This document shows positions 48,641 to 60,531 of a DNA stretch of 64,000 nucleotides, piece by piece. The translations under genes and the position numbers were made by a program. Numbering within the stretch: the first letter of the stretch is position 1; each line of letters starts with the position of its first letter. Location: contig JARHVA010000001.1 in the NCBI GenBank assembly GCA_037957365.1, positions 15,790,501-15,854,500 of the forward strand, read 5' to 3'. The stretch is from Torreya grandis. Its lineage: Eukaryota; Streptophyta; Pinopsida; Cupressales; Taxaceae. The notes under the pieces are model-generated. The model was not told the DNA's origin. It searched no databases and worked only from the letters and a program-made list of their open reading frames with translations.

Positions 48641-49556
48641 ATGGAAATCTAAAAGATTTTTGAGTTATTGAAAGAATATCAGGATGTATTTCTAAGGAAT
48701 TACAATGAAATGAAAAGATTTGACCCTTCTCTAGGGAAGATGCACATAAAACTAATTGATGAAACTCACCCCATGAAGAAATGACCATACAAGATGAACC
48801 CTAACCTCTAGGCATACATGAAAGAGTAGATCGATAACATGCTCCATATTGGAGTAATTATTCCCATTACTAAATCTAAATGGGCCAGTCCCATGGTTAT
48901 AAATATAAAAAAATATGGGTGTATCCATATCTATGTGAATTACCATGTCTTAAATGCATCTTGTATGATAGATCCTTTCCTAACACCCTTCATAGAAGAA
49001 ATCCTAGAAGGTGTTGCTGGTTGTGAAGTATACTCTTTTATCGATAGGTTCTCGAGGTACCACCAAATCAAGATAGCAAAGAAAAACCAATCCAAGATTA
49101 ATTTTTCTACTGAATGGGGGTATTTTTCCTATACCATAATGCCTTTTGAGTTAAAAAATACCCCAATAGTATTTTCACATATAACAATTGGGGCTTTCAA
49201 ATATTTTCTCCATAAATTCCTCCAAGTCTACTTGGATGACTATATGGTATATGGGTTAGTCAAGGACCGTTATGCCAATTTGAGACTCATGCTTGAGCAC
49301 TATCAAGTTGAAAATATCCTTGAATTTAAAGAAGTGCTTGTTCATGACACCTTTTGGCATAATTTTTGCACATATCATTTGTAAGGAAGGACTCCTAGTA
49401 AACCTAGCTAAGATCTCTGTTATTCTCCATCTACCAACACCCAAGATTCAACATGAGGTACATGCCTTCTTAGGACACAAGGGCTATTACAAAAAGTTCA
49501 TTCAAGGTTATGACAAGATTGTAACACCCTTAGAAGTGCTATTAAAGCATAATTAA
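48641..49556 (+). pseudogene. Element E reverse transcriptase
   Basis: The RT lead-in reads ELLKEYQDVFLRNYNEMKRFDPSLGKMHIKLIDETHPMKK with stops. The open part from 48839 holds GVIIPITKSKWASPMV, SFIDRFSRYHQIKIAKKNQSKINF, MPFELKN and the catalytic YLDD at 49229-49240, intact. A one-base shift near 49310 moves the frame. It resumes at about 49308 with SLNLKKCLFMTPFG and continues to FLGHKGYYKKFIQGY. The thumb and connection regions are present. It converts element RNA to cDNA. Confidence 0.88.
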
Positions 49557-50095
49557 TAGTTTATATGGATGAATTCTTGCAAATCCACTTTTGAAACACC
49601 CAAAGAAAGGCTAGTTAATGCTCATATCTTGTAGTTCCTTGATTAGACAAAGATTTTTCATGTCTATGTTGATGCATCTATGATGGTAATTAGTGAAATA
49701 CTTACACAACTAGGTGAAGGGAACTTAGATCACATGATTTTTTTTCCAGTAGGAAGCTGACATTAACTAAAAATAACTATACCACCATTGAGTGCAAAGA
49801 TTTGTTTATGGTTTATGCCCTATAAAAGTTTAGGTAGTACCTTTTGGCCATTCCATTTATATTTTATAAAAGCCATGAGGCCTTGAACTATCTTGCCAAC
49901 AAGCTAGTATTAAATGGAAAGATTTGCCACTAGATTATTCTCTTCCAAGAATTCTAGTTCTTTGTAGTAGTAAAGCCCAAGAAGGCCAACTATGGACCTA
50001 ATCATTTATCTTGAGTTAAAAATGAAGAACCCCCACATGCCATAGAAGATGATATTCCTAATGTACAAATATTTTGAGTTGCTTGATTACCTGAA
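49557..50095 (+). pseudogene. Element E RNase H
   Basis: Fragments in shifting frames: FHVYVDASMMVISEILTQLGEGNLDH (with the DAS catalytic Asp region), NYTTIECKDLFMVYAL, NYLANKLVLNGKICH and VVKPKKANYGPNHLS, ending in the 'NEEPPHAIEDDIPN' linker. Removes RNA from the RNA/DNA hybrid. At least two frameshifts. Confidence 0.82.
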
Positions 50096-51360
50096 GAGTT
50101 GGAGGATATTATGGCATTCCTCAATACTAGCTACATACCTGACTCCCTTACTTCACAGGAGAAAAAGCAACTTATGATCCATGCCTCACCTCATCAAATC
50201 ATATTAGGATATCTATACAAAATAGACCATGACAAGGTGCTTCATCATTATCTGATACAACATGATCACCCTAAGGTGTTACAAAAAGTCCATGAAGGTA
50301 TTGATAGAGGATATTATGTTAGAGAGGCTACCATGTGTAAGGTGTTGCTCATTAAACTCTAGTGGCCAAATTTATTCAAAGATGCAAAGGTTTATGTTAG
50401 GAAATGTGATGTCTATCAACTCAGAGGAAAATTGAATAGAAGAGATGCAATGCCATTACAACCTATTCCTTCTCAAGAACCATTCAAAAAGTGGGCTATC
50501 AATTTTTTGGGGTCCATCACTCCAGTAGGATAATGAATAAGCTCTCATTACATCATTGTGGTAACTGATTACCTCACACACTAGGCTAAAGCAGTGCCAA
50601 AAAAATATTATACTATAGAAACTACCATGTGATTCATCTAGGAGATCATTATAACATGGTTTGAATGTCCCCTAAGCTTCACCAGTGATCATGACACCCA
50701 TTTCTTGAATGAGATGATTCACATCTTGTTGGTCGAGTTCATGATCATGCACCATAAAACAACACCATACCACCCATAGGCCAATAGAAAAGCTGAAGCC
50801 TTTAATAAAATCCTTAATACCTCTTTGATTTTTTTAGCAATGTTGGCTAGACTGATTGGGATGATAGAGTATCTATAGTGTTTTGGGCATACCAAACTAC
50901 ATATAAGTGCCTCAATAAATATACATCATTTAACCTAGTGTATTGAAAGGAAGTAGTCATGATAGTAGAATTTTTGGTTCCATCTCTTCGAATAACAGGT
51001 GTGGGAAACTAAACTTGGATGATAAAGCCTCTTTGAAAGCCCAACTTGATGATTTGATGAAACTAGATGAGGCTCGATTCCTCACCCACTAGAGTCAGGA
51101 TGTTGAGAAACACAAACAAAAAACATGGCATGATTACTATATAAAGAATAAAGTCTTTTCTCCAGGTGTGAAAGTTTTGTTATACGACTCAAAGTTCATG
51201 CACCACCCTAGGAAGCTCTGGATCCATTGGGATATGCCATTCATTATACATAGCATTCAACCTATCGGGGCTTGTCAGTTAAAATGAATAAATGGTCAGT
51301 TCCTCCTAGGGCACTATAATGGGAGTTGGCTTCAGCCATATTATGATTCTATTTAACTAA
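50096..51360 (+). pseudogene. Element E integrase
   Basis: The open part 50099-50362 is the N-terminal region with HEGIDRGYYVREATMCKVLL, followed by LFKDAKVYVRKCDVYQL (the last Cys of the zinc finger is Tyr). The core continues with WAINFLGSITPVG (first Asp changed to Asn), SDHDTHFLNEM (second Asp kept) and PYHP.ANRKAEAFNKIL (Glu kept). A C-terminal segment, KVLLYDSKF-like, is near 51175. Stops are mostly at former Gln codons. Confidence 0.85.
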
Positions 51361-52600
51361 ACTTTTTTAATCAATAAGGCTCAAGGCCATTAGGTTAGAA
51401 TTTCTTACTTTTAATAAAAAGCAATGCCCTTAAGGTGTATGGCTCTTTAATGTAATTTTGAGTTCCTGTACTTAGATTGTTTTCATAGAGGACCATGAAC
51501 CCTTTTAGTACAGGGTACGTCATCATGCATATAAATACAAGACATGACATGTGGGTGTGTAAGTACCATAAGGTGTAAGATTCATCTATGGCATGCAAGT
51601 GATTAAAGGCACATGAATTATTTAATGCACTTTGAAAGCATTTTGAAAGGTTCTCACCATTTGGGTGATAGTTATCTTCCACTACACCAAAAGGTGGGAC
51701 ATAGTTGTCATCCACTTCCAATAAAGGTGTGGGAAGGGATGTAATATTAATGTGACAAGGTTAGTTATGATGAGAAACATGTGAGTGGAATGATGAGACA
51801 AAATTGGTTAACGAAGGCCATTAAAAGATATGCATTTATGGCTAGAGTTGACAAGGGGAGGGAAGGAATTAATGGAGGTTAAACCCCCTTAGATGGCCTA
51901 TAAATAAGCTTTCCAAAGTCATTTTACACTTTACCTTGCTATAGTCTTTGAGTGCTAAGCATGAATGGAAAACTAGAAAACTAGAGACTATGACGAAATT
52001 AAATCCCTTACAAAGCAGTGTTTATAAAGTTGGAAAAGTCATGATAGTTGTTTACAAGGTAAGAAAAGAGGTTGCTAATTAGAATTGGTGAATAAGAGTG
52101 GAGACTTTTGAAGTTTTAGGTTGTAGGTCCACCATTATCGAAGTGAAAAGCTTAAAAGCTAAAGCAAGTTGGTCTACCACCACGTATTCATTTGGAAATG
52201 TGGGATGGCCATGGGTTAACCTTTGAGAACCATGAAGGGTAATATGGCCAATGAAAAAGGCCAAAAGACTTGAAAAGATTCTAACCATACCAGAGGAGGA
52301 AGAGGTGAGTGGAGGAGAGTGTTCCCTATTAGGGAAGAGGCTTTGGAAAACCAAGGAGAGAGACCAAAACAAGTGCAACACATGAGAGTTTTGAGAGAAA
52401 ACATGAAAGGATAAGTGAGAGAGAGCACAAAATAAGTAAATATGGTGAAGAAAGGAAAGTAGGCATAGACCTCTTCATCACAAAACACCCCAAAATCTCC
52501 CCCTCTATCTTTACTAATAGAGGAGATGCAATACCAAGAGCTAATCTTGCATGTCAAAAACTAGGTCTCTAAGGTGTCAACTATAGAAATATTTGATTAA
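51361..52600 (+). other. Element E spacer after integrase
   Basis: No recognised domain on either strand. Minus-strand frames 51395-51721 and 52079-52557 are hydrophobic or low-information and overlap each other in two registers, so I treat them as shadows. Confidence 0.45.
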
Positions 52601-54315
52601 AACCACCACCATCTAGAGAATGAAGTAGAACTACAAAATGACTATCAAGTTTAGACCACTAACACACAAAACCAAGTGGTCTATGACTTGTCCATCAAGA
52701 ACTAGTTGGATAAGGTGGGCATCTTCCAACTTTTTGAGCTACCCTACTTTGGAAGCCTACTAAGGCAATTCAGTTCTTCCTCTCATGCATCAATGAGGAC
52801 TACATCCACTTTGTAGGGCACAACATGAAGATCACCATAGAGAGGATAAGTAAAGTCATGAGACTTCATTGCTCAAGGGTGAATGTGTTGGATGACTTGG
52901 CAGACATGAAGTATATCTAATAGATCACTATCATGCTTATGTACCAAAAAAAGGGCATGTAATGCACATAAGGAACATTCAAGATCCCACCGTTAGAGTT
53001 ATGGTGTGGATCATTTCTACCAAGGTCAAAGGGACCAACTAATGGAAGGAGGTGAACATGGCCCACCTACACATTGCTCACCAAGTCACTCAGAGCACAC
53101 AATATAATTGGGTGTTATATTTTTACCAAAAGATAATGGAAGATGTGGAGAAGGTGCAAAAAATGCCTAAGTATATATTTCCTTGGGAAGAAATCTTGTT
53201 ATTGCTAGTTTTTGATGAGATTAGGGTGCCTAACTATAACTCAAGTTCATTGAAGAGGGTTTATGCCCCACTCATAGGTCCCCCATTTGAGCACTTTAAA
53301 GCCTTCACTTACCCCCAACACATTACCCCATCTTACAAGATGAAGATGAGGTACTGGTTCAATGGGATGAAGGTCACTTTTGGGAATGAATGGTGCATTC
53401 CAAAGGATTTCCCCCTGACTATAGACTAAGCAAAATTTGTTTTAAAATAACTACTCCTTGGTGTGCTTTCAAATGAACCCTCTAGAAGAGCTTTTAGCAT
53501 GGCTTAAATTATCAGATGCCTTCTCTACATGATAATTCATTAATTTTGTTAATTAGATTTATGATGTACAACTAATCATTTTCTAAGTAGAGCGGGTAGA
53601 TTCAAAGTTCCACACCCTCTAGATTTTTTTTTATATATTCGGTCAATAAGGCTTTTATAAAGAGGGGAAAAATAGACTTAACTGATATCAAGGTTAAGGA
53701 TATCTTGGTTGGGGAGCAGGTCCACAAACTATTCTATATGTTACACCCCCACTAGTACCCTTAATATGGAGACCCTAAGGAGAGGCTCCCCAAAGCACTG
53801 AAAACACAAAGAAAGCATCTAAAACTAGGTGCCAGTTCTAGTGGAAAATATGCCCACTAAAAATTACTAAGGATGGTGGAGGTGCAACCCTCTAAAACCA
53901 TTGCTTCTCACCCTTCCATGCCTCGACCAACTCCACCTTAACCTTAACCTTCTTCACCTCACACTTTACCTTTACCACCTCATCCATCACCATCCCCTCC
54001 TCACACTTCATCACTTCTTACCTCACCTTCCCTTACTCATTCCACTCCTTCCCACTCACCTACCCTGAACGCTTCATCTCCTTAGCTAAATCCACCACCT
54101 TCTTTACACTGACAACTATCTTTACCTCCACCATCTCCAAAGACTACCATAGGATCGATGCCATAACAACCTCTATGGCAAGCACCTTAATGGGACCCCT
54201 CTCAAACCAAGATTCATAGTTCAGGATCAAACTTTGAAAAGACTCCATCCCCAGAATAGGAGGCCCCATCTGAAGAACAACTTGGTGCTGATAGAGTGTG
54301 GGTAAGTGAGATAAC
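52601..54315 (+). pseudogene. Element E extra gene, first part
   Basis: Plus-strand reading gives NQVVYDLSIKN, VGIFQLFELPYF, then FLSCINEDYIHFVGHNMKITIERISKVM. An open 125-residue part follows (53052-53429: MNMAHLHIAHQVTQS...FDEIRVPNYNSSSLKRVYAPL...KMKMRYWFNGMKVTFGNEWCIPKDF). All of this matches D's minus-strand gene. From 53880 to 54130 it becomes a Pro/Ser/Thr-rich linker. The 'IHFVGHNMKITIERI' part is reminiscent of the short domain seen in retroelement-associated plant proteins and Athila env-position frames ('FRLxxxxxxLSLEEF'), which I offer only as a possibility. Element B interrupts the gene at 54316. Confidence 0.75.
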
Positions 54316-55038
54316 TATTGACATTGGAGATTGCACCTGGTGGCAGGAAAATAGATTCTTGCCTTCTCCCTGCAACATGGAAACTCCTCTCTCGCCTGTG
54401 GGATGGTAAAGTAGGAGAGGAGAGTCTCTAGGTATGGGCTAGTTCCCTCTGATGCATCATGTTTGTTTCAGGCAGTGCAAAATATAGGTATATATAGATA
54501 TAATAAAGGGGGGGATGAAAAAAGAGAAGAAATGTAGAAAACAAACAACCTACTCTAAAAGAGGTGATGCACCAAAATGAAAGGTTGAACTTCACACATC
54601 CACTCTCAGAATCAGACAAATGCATACATACACTACGCACTTGGCATAAGGACCAAGCTACAAGAAACTAGTAGGGAGGCTTCAATGGAAAATCCAGAAC
54701 AGATATCACCCAAGGTGCTGTGAAACACACACTTATGAAGTAATTTCTTTTGCTCTTTCACTCCCAAATACTGCTCTTCTCATATCAGCTGCAACAATGG
54801 CACCTTGTAGATAGTAGGTCTACTATTGTTGAACCTGTGAGAGCATCAAAAGACAATGACTGGACACAAGCAAACATTCAATGCATACACAAAAATGTCT
54901 ATCCAAATGGAGGTAAAAAACTGCATTTATATTGATCCAGGTGAAATTTTGTAGAGCTACGCTCTTTACAAATGTGGAAGATGATTACAAATGAACAAGT
55001 TCACAATATATAGGAGAAGCAAGGAGGCCATTTGGTGC

Positions 55039-55049
55039 TCCTTTTATAG
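55039..55049 (-). promoter_or_regulatory. TATA box of element B LTR
   Basis: CTATAAAAGGA on the minus strand, upstream of a GC-neutral transcribed-looking region. The same site in the right LTR is mutated to TTGTAAAAGGA, so the element-sense 5' LTR has lost it. Confidence 0.5.
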
Positions 55050-55699
55050 TGGCATACGTGTCCTTTCATGGGAAGAATAAGTCACTCAAGGAATTAAATG
55101 GACTGCGCCTTTTTGTCTGCTCAAAAACCATCCTCTTTTTGATGACTTACATGGTTTATCAATCCATTTAATAAAAAATGGAGGAAAACTGATCTTATCT
55201 CAACTATTTGTGCCTTTCATGATAAATTCACAGGGACTACTCCACCTACTGAAGTCACTTCTCAAATTGGTGCCACTTCTTGCCACTTGGACTGACTGCT
55301 TACTCGTTCTTTGCATGTTGCTTTGTCAATTTTGTCTTAATTCTGTCTCATCGGCCCCCTTGGGCAAACATACTGGTGGGTCACTACATTCAAGCCCTTC
55401 TTTTACATGGTTCACACTTTTTCATTTGAAGGCAAATGGCTATTTCATACTTGTAAACTTGACGTCCACATAGGATGTCATCGGGCCTGTTGGCTTCTCT
55501 GCGGCCTTCCTTTTCCTTTGTTATTGGTGGGTTGCATAAGACTGCCGATGGATCTTTGTTTCTTTGTGTTGGGCTTTTGACTTACATTTTTTAATGCACC
55601 TAGCCTTTGCATTATTTTAAGCTGATCTCAAATTCCTTTTGCCTTTAATAAAAGCTGAGCCTTTACTTGAAATGCCTGCCTTTGTGTTAAGCTGTGTGC

Positions 55700-55945
55700 A
55701 CCAATGAACCAAGGATGTTAAACCTCCATGAACCAAACCCATTGAATTAAGTACGTTGAACCCAGCCTGTTGAACCAAAAAATTGGTTCAACGGTTCAAT
55801 GATATGAAAGTTTAACGCATACTAAACTAAGGTGCTTAAACTGAGCAGTGAACCTTTTGACTTGAACCAAGCCCATTGAACCAACATTTGGTTCAATGAT
55901 TTGGTTCAACCATGTTGAATTGAGATGAACTAGGCTGAACTAAGC
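55700..55945. repeat. TTGAACCAA palindrome/hairpin array (left LTR)
   Basis: About fifteen copies of TTGAACC / GGTTCAA occur on both strands. Two form perfect hairpins: GTTGAACCAA-AAAA-TTGGTTCAAC (55769-55792) and ATTGAACCAA-CAT-TTGGTTCAAT (55875-55897). The array lies at the start of U3 in element sense. Confidence 0.85.
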
Positions 55946-56265
55946 ATGAACTAAGCAACTTGAAACTGACTAGTTTCTTTGAATGGCGAGGGGAGAAGAT
56001 GAACGATTTTGGCCTGTGAGCAAAAATTAGTCAACAGATTGGTGACTCATAGGGGAAGCATGCTTGCTATGCTTAGAATCTAGTTGCCTTGTAGTCCATT
56101 GGGTGCAGAGTTAGATGCAGCTTTGAAAAAAAGCAATAGCTAGAAAGATTCAAGAATCAAACATGAAGTTTTTACCCCCCAAGTAAAGGGAAACACACAA
56201 GACTAAAAAATGCTACCTGTGCAACAGCACTTAGGGAAACAAGGAAGAAAATTGAAAGCAACCTA

Positions 56266-58420
56266 CTATATATAGTTAACCAGGTATTTTTGATTCCCTT
56301 TTGGATCAAAGGAAAAACTTCCTAAGTCCCCTTCCTGGAAAGAAGACTTATAGTGGAAGGCAAGTAGCTGCATGAAAAGGAGATTTGGTGACTTGCTCCT
56401 CTTTCCTATCACCTGATTTGGCTTGTACTCGAGGGGAGATTCAAACATTCTTCCAACGTATACGTACTCTGTGTGTTCTTGGAAGCCTGTTGAATGCTAG
56501 TCCTTCAAGTTGGTGCATCCCATCAAGAAGTCAATTGCTATTAGCTCATCACTAGAAGCCTCCTGATATGCATCATTGAATGGCTCATTCTCCTCTACCT
56601 CATGCTCGAGTTCCATGGTATGGCCATCTTCCTTGATGATTTCAAAGAAGAAATCTTCAAATTCACCAACCTCTTGAAGGGGTAAATCTAAAAAACTATA
56701 GCCTCTTTGCATGCTTGTTAGAACCCCAATGCTACCTTCTCCACTCTTATCTAGCTCATAGCCTCCTTGAAGAATAGTACAACCTACCTCAATGTCTTCA
56801 AATGGATCATTCAAAACATGAACAAGAGATTGTCGATGCTCCTCCATGTCACCTAAGGTGATCTCCTTCTCATCTGCACTCATGAAGTCTCCCTGATCAG
56901 TCATGAACTGAGCAAAATCCATATCAGGCAAGGCCTGATAGCTTTCTTAGAGGTGTATGGATGGAATGTATTCAGACACAAAATCTACAATTTGATCTGA
57001 AACATCCATCACATGTTCACTAAGGAGACCTGATCTAGACTCTAATTCTGTAATTTGCCTATCCAAATCTTCTTGGAAAAGCCTTTCCTAGAAGTCATAA
57101 TCATTATTAGGGGCAGGAATAGCCTCTTCCTCTTCAAGAATTAGACTGAAATCTTCCTCATCCTCCTCCTCCTTACTGGTCCAAGATTTAACTGCTTGCT
57201 TCCAGCTCATGATACTAGAATTGGACTCTTGATTTTGTGAGTAGGCAACAACTTTGTCATTTTCAAGTTCCTAGGCTGGTTCATGATGCTCCTCCTTCCA
57301 GCTTGGAATTTAGAGATCATGTTGAAAGTCTTGAGGAGGCTGGGGAATAATTGGGAGGGTCTGCTCATGCATAGGAAATCTGCCTGAAGAGAGGCATGCT
57401 AGAAAGTTAGGTGCACAAGATTGAGGGCAAGACTGATTGATGCATTGGATGAGCTAGAATGAGCAAACGCCATCGGTAGAAAGGATTTGGCATATAAGAG
57501 GGAGTCTTCTCTAGAATAGGAGGGGGTAGAGCTTGGGCCAAAACCTCTTGATTTTTGTCCCTCCACTTCACCAACACTTCATTAGTATTAAATTTAGCTT
57601 ATGGATTGGTGAAAGGATACCTTTTGGCATTGGCTAGTCTGCAATGTCTGAAAGCTCCATCTCTCTCTCTCTCTCTCTCTCAGTAGTCTCATCTTTTCTT
57701 CTAGTTCCTCAATTCACTTGGCTAGGTAATCCTCACCTTGTACTTCTTGGAGCTCATGGGAAACACCATAGAGATGGGGAGTGCATGAAGGTTGCTATAG
57801 AATGCAAGGAGCTTCTTGAGGAAGGGTGGAGGGAACTTGAAAAGGACTAACCTGATCTTGTACCTTGCACTCTTGGACAATGTCTTTCACCCCCTTGCTG
57901 TTCTGTGACTCAACCACTTGATTCTAGCTCAAGAAATTCAGACTAGGCATCTCTTTTGGGGTTGATGAGGCCATAATGTGAGAAGGTAGTGAAGATTTTG
58001 ATTCTACTTCACTTGCTACCAAAATGGACTGCTGCATTTGAAGGTTTGCCAACTCGATCTATCTATCAAGATTAGCTTTAAACACAAGATTTGCCATTTT
58101 GGAATTCTCCTCAACATAATTGGGGAAAGGACTTTGACAGGCTCAACTTGGCTCAAGAACAGGGGTTGTATATGACTGATATGATGCTTTGGGTAGCGAG
58201 TATGTAGGTTAATAGACTTGGTAAGGCTACCTCTCATGCACACTTAACTTCTCCTTCATAGATGCAATTAAACTGCTCACATCCAACATCTCATTTGAAA
58301 GCCTGTGCCAATTCACTCTTTCAATAGGAGCCCATTCTTTCTTAACTTGATCCACTGCATTCCTCACTTGATGGATGATATGATCAAGAATTTCTTGGTT
58401 GTACCCCTTTTTGGTGTTAA
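56266..58420 (-). pseudogene. Element B gag-like acidic frame
   Basis: Minus-strand frames from about 58390 down to 56497 read as protein with stops mainly at former Gln codons. The start reads VKKEWAPIERVNWHRLSNEM, then a Gln/Pro/Ser-rich part, then an Arg-Glu run encoded by a CT microsatellite (57681-57661). It ends with a strongly acidic open part of 144 residues (56931-56497: MPDMDFAQFMTDQGDFMSADEKE...). No zinc knuckle, protease or RT is seen. It occupies the Gag position; similarity to a known Gag is not recognised. Confidence 0.55.
57661..57681. repeat. (CT)n microsatellite
   Basis: An uninterrupted CT dinucleotide run, read on the minus strand as RERERER within the element B frame. 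Confidence 0.9.
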
Positions 58421-58790
58421 GATCAATTACATATTTGTTGTGTCCTAGCAGTGCTCACTTGAAGGTAGAAACTGGTTGATTTGCAAAAATATTGGGTTAA
58501 GTGGGAGAAGTGACATACTGAGAAGACTGAGCACAAGGGTGATATAGCTCGTAGCAGGGTTGAGACTAGCCATATTGGGTGTGGTAGGATCATAGCCATG
58601 CTAGCCAAAAAAAGTAGAGTCCATAGCTCTGAATGATGGATTATACATACCAGAATGCTATTTCTTGATGGTATGGTACCACAACTACTTAACCAATTGA
58701 TTTAACTCAGAGTCACCAGATGCTAGAAATAAAATTTACTATGATAGGACCAACATCAATCCTAAAACCTTTCTGAGTTGTCAAACTGTG

Positions 58791-58810
58791 TGTCCCACCA
58801 GGCATGCCAA
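58791..58810 (-). promoter_or_regulatory. PBS of element B
   Basis: TTTTGGCATGCCTGGTGGGA on the minus strand lies three bases after the LTR end. The same type, more decayed, follows the 5' LTR of element C. Confidence 0.6.
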
Positions 58811-58813
58811 AAC

Positions 58814-60531
58814 TGTTGACATTGGAGATTGCACTTGGTGGCAAGAAAATAGATTCCTGCCTTCTCCTCACAACATGGAAACTCCTCTCTTGCTTGTGGG
58901 ATGGTGAAGTAGGAGAGGAGAGTCTCTAGGTATGGGCTAGTTCCCTCTGATGCATCATGTTTGTTTTAGGCTGTGTAAATTATAGGTATATATATAATAA
59001 AGGGGGGGGATGAAAAGGGAGAAGAAATGTAGAAAACAAAAAACCTACTCTAAAAGAGGCGATGCACCAAAATGAAAGGTTGAACTTCACACATCCACTC
59101 TCAAAATCAGATAAATGCATACATACACTACGCACTTGGCAAAAGGACCAGGCTGTAAGAAACTAGTAGGGAGGCTTCAATGGAAAATCTAGAATAGATA
59201 TCACCCAAGGTGCTGTGAAACACACACTTATGAAGTAATTTCTTCTGCTCTTTCACTCCCAAATACTGCTCTTCTCCTATCAGCTGCAATAATGGCACCT
59301 TATAGACAGCAAGTCTGCTGGTGTTGAACCTATGAGAGCATCAAAAGATAATGACTAGACACAAGTAAACATTCAATGCATACACAGAATTGTCTATCCA
59401 AATAGAGGTAAAAAATTGCATTTGTATTGATCCAGGTGAAATTTTGTAGAGCTGCGCTCTTTACAAATGTGGAAGATGATTACAAATGAACAAGTTCACA
59501 ATATATAGGAGAAGCAAGGAGGCCATTTGGTGCTCCTTTTACAAGTGGCATACGCATCCCTTCATGGGAAGAACAAGTCACTCAATGAATTAAATGGACT
59601 ACACCTTTTTGTTTGCTTGAAAACCATCCTCTTTTTGATGACTTACACAATTTATCAATCCATTTAATAAAAAATGGAGGAAAACCAATCTTATCTCAAC
59701 TATTTGTGCCTTTCATGGTAAATTCGTAGGGACTGCTCCACCTACTGAAGTCACTTCTCAAATTGGCACCACTTCTTGCCACTTGGACTGACTGCGTACT
59801 CGTTCCTTGCGTGTCACTTTGTCAATTTTGTCTTAATTCTATCTCATCGGCCCCCTTGGGTGAACATACTAGTGGGTCATTACATTCAAGCCCTTGTTTT
59901 CCATGGTTTGCACTTTTTCATTTGAAGGCAAATGGCTATTTCATACTTGTAAACTTGACATCCACGTAGGACGTCATCAGGCCTACTGGCTTCTCTGTGG
60001 CCTTCCTTTTCCTTTATTATTGGTGGGTTGCATGGGACTACTGACGGCTCTTTATTGCTTTGGATTGGGCTTTTGACTTATGTTTTTTAATGCACCTGGC
60101 CTTTGCATTGTTTTAAGCCGATCTCGAATTCCTTTTGCCTTTAATAAAAGTTGAGCCTTTACTTGAAATACCTGCCTTTATGTTAAGCCATGTGTGCCAA
60201 TGAACCAAGGATGTTGAACCTCCATGAACCAAACCCATTAAACTAAGTACGTTGAACCCAGCTCGTTGAACCAAAAAATTGGTTCAACAGTTCAATGGTA
60301 TGAAAGTTCAATGCATATTGAACTGAGGTGCTTGAACCGAGCGGCAAACCTTTTGACTTGAACCAAGCCCGTTAAACCAACATTTGGTTCAACAGTTTGG
60401 TTCAACCATGTTGAATTGAGATGAACCAGGCTGAACTGAGCATGAACTGAGCAACCCAAAATTGACTAGTTTCTTTGAATGGCGAGGGGAGAAGGTGAAT
60501 GATTTTGGCCTGTGAGAAAAATTGGTCAATA
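58814..60531 (-). repeat. Element B LTR, right (5' in element sense)
   Basis: TGTTGACATTGG...TTGGTCAATA on the plus strand, 1718 bases. The hairpin array recurs at 60195-60425, with the first perfect hairpin again intact at 60265-60288. Frames 59763-59969 and 60389-60628 are LTR sequence. Confidence 0.9.

Larger units (their letters stand above)
54316..56036 (-). repeat. Element B LTR, left (3' in element sense)
   Basis: It matches the right LTR throughout (TTGACATTGGAGATTGCACY, CACTTATGAAGTAATTTCTT, CCTGGTGGGT-like end parts). TG has become TA at the left edge. It carries the TTGAACCAA hairpin array at 55700-55945. Plus frames inside (54750-54935, 55210-55473) are repeated in the other LTR and are not genes. 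Confidence 0.9.
54316..60531 (-). mobile_element. Element B: pol-less LTR retrotransposon
   Basis: LTRs are 54316-56036 (1721 bases) and 58814-60531 (1718 bases), flanked by a perfect duplication ATAAC (54311-54315 and 60532-60536). Minus orientation is supported by the PBS-like TTTTGGCATGCCTGGTGGGA next to the right LTR (58810-58791 on the minus strand), a TATAAAAGG in the LTR (minus, 55049-55039), and a long broken minus-strand reading frame. The 2.8 kb interior has no protease, RT, RNase H or integrase. A clear polypurine tract is missing, which is odd. The element interrupts E's extra gene, whose frame is open across the join. Confidence 0.88.

Noticed and set aside
52079..52557. Two overlapping minus-strand frames of 100 and 113 residues
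   Set aside because: They overlap in different registers and are hydrophobic without topology typical of a protein family. They lie in the spacer between integrase and the extra gene of a plus-strand element.
56037..56055. GATTGGTGACTCATAGGGG as the true PBS, making element B plus-oriented
   Set aside because: The minus-strand reading frame, the TATAAAAGG position and the stronger PBS on the right end all favour minus orientation. I keep the site as an oddity.
55210..60076. Repeated frames reading LLATWTDCLLVLCMLLCQFCLNS and similar
   Set aside because: They occur in both LTRs of element B at the same place and run antisense to the element. This is LTR sequence, not a gene.
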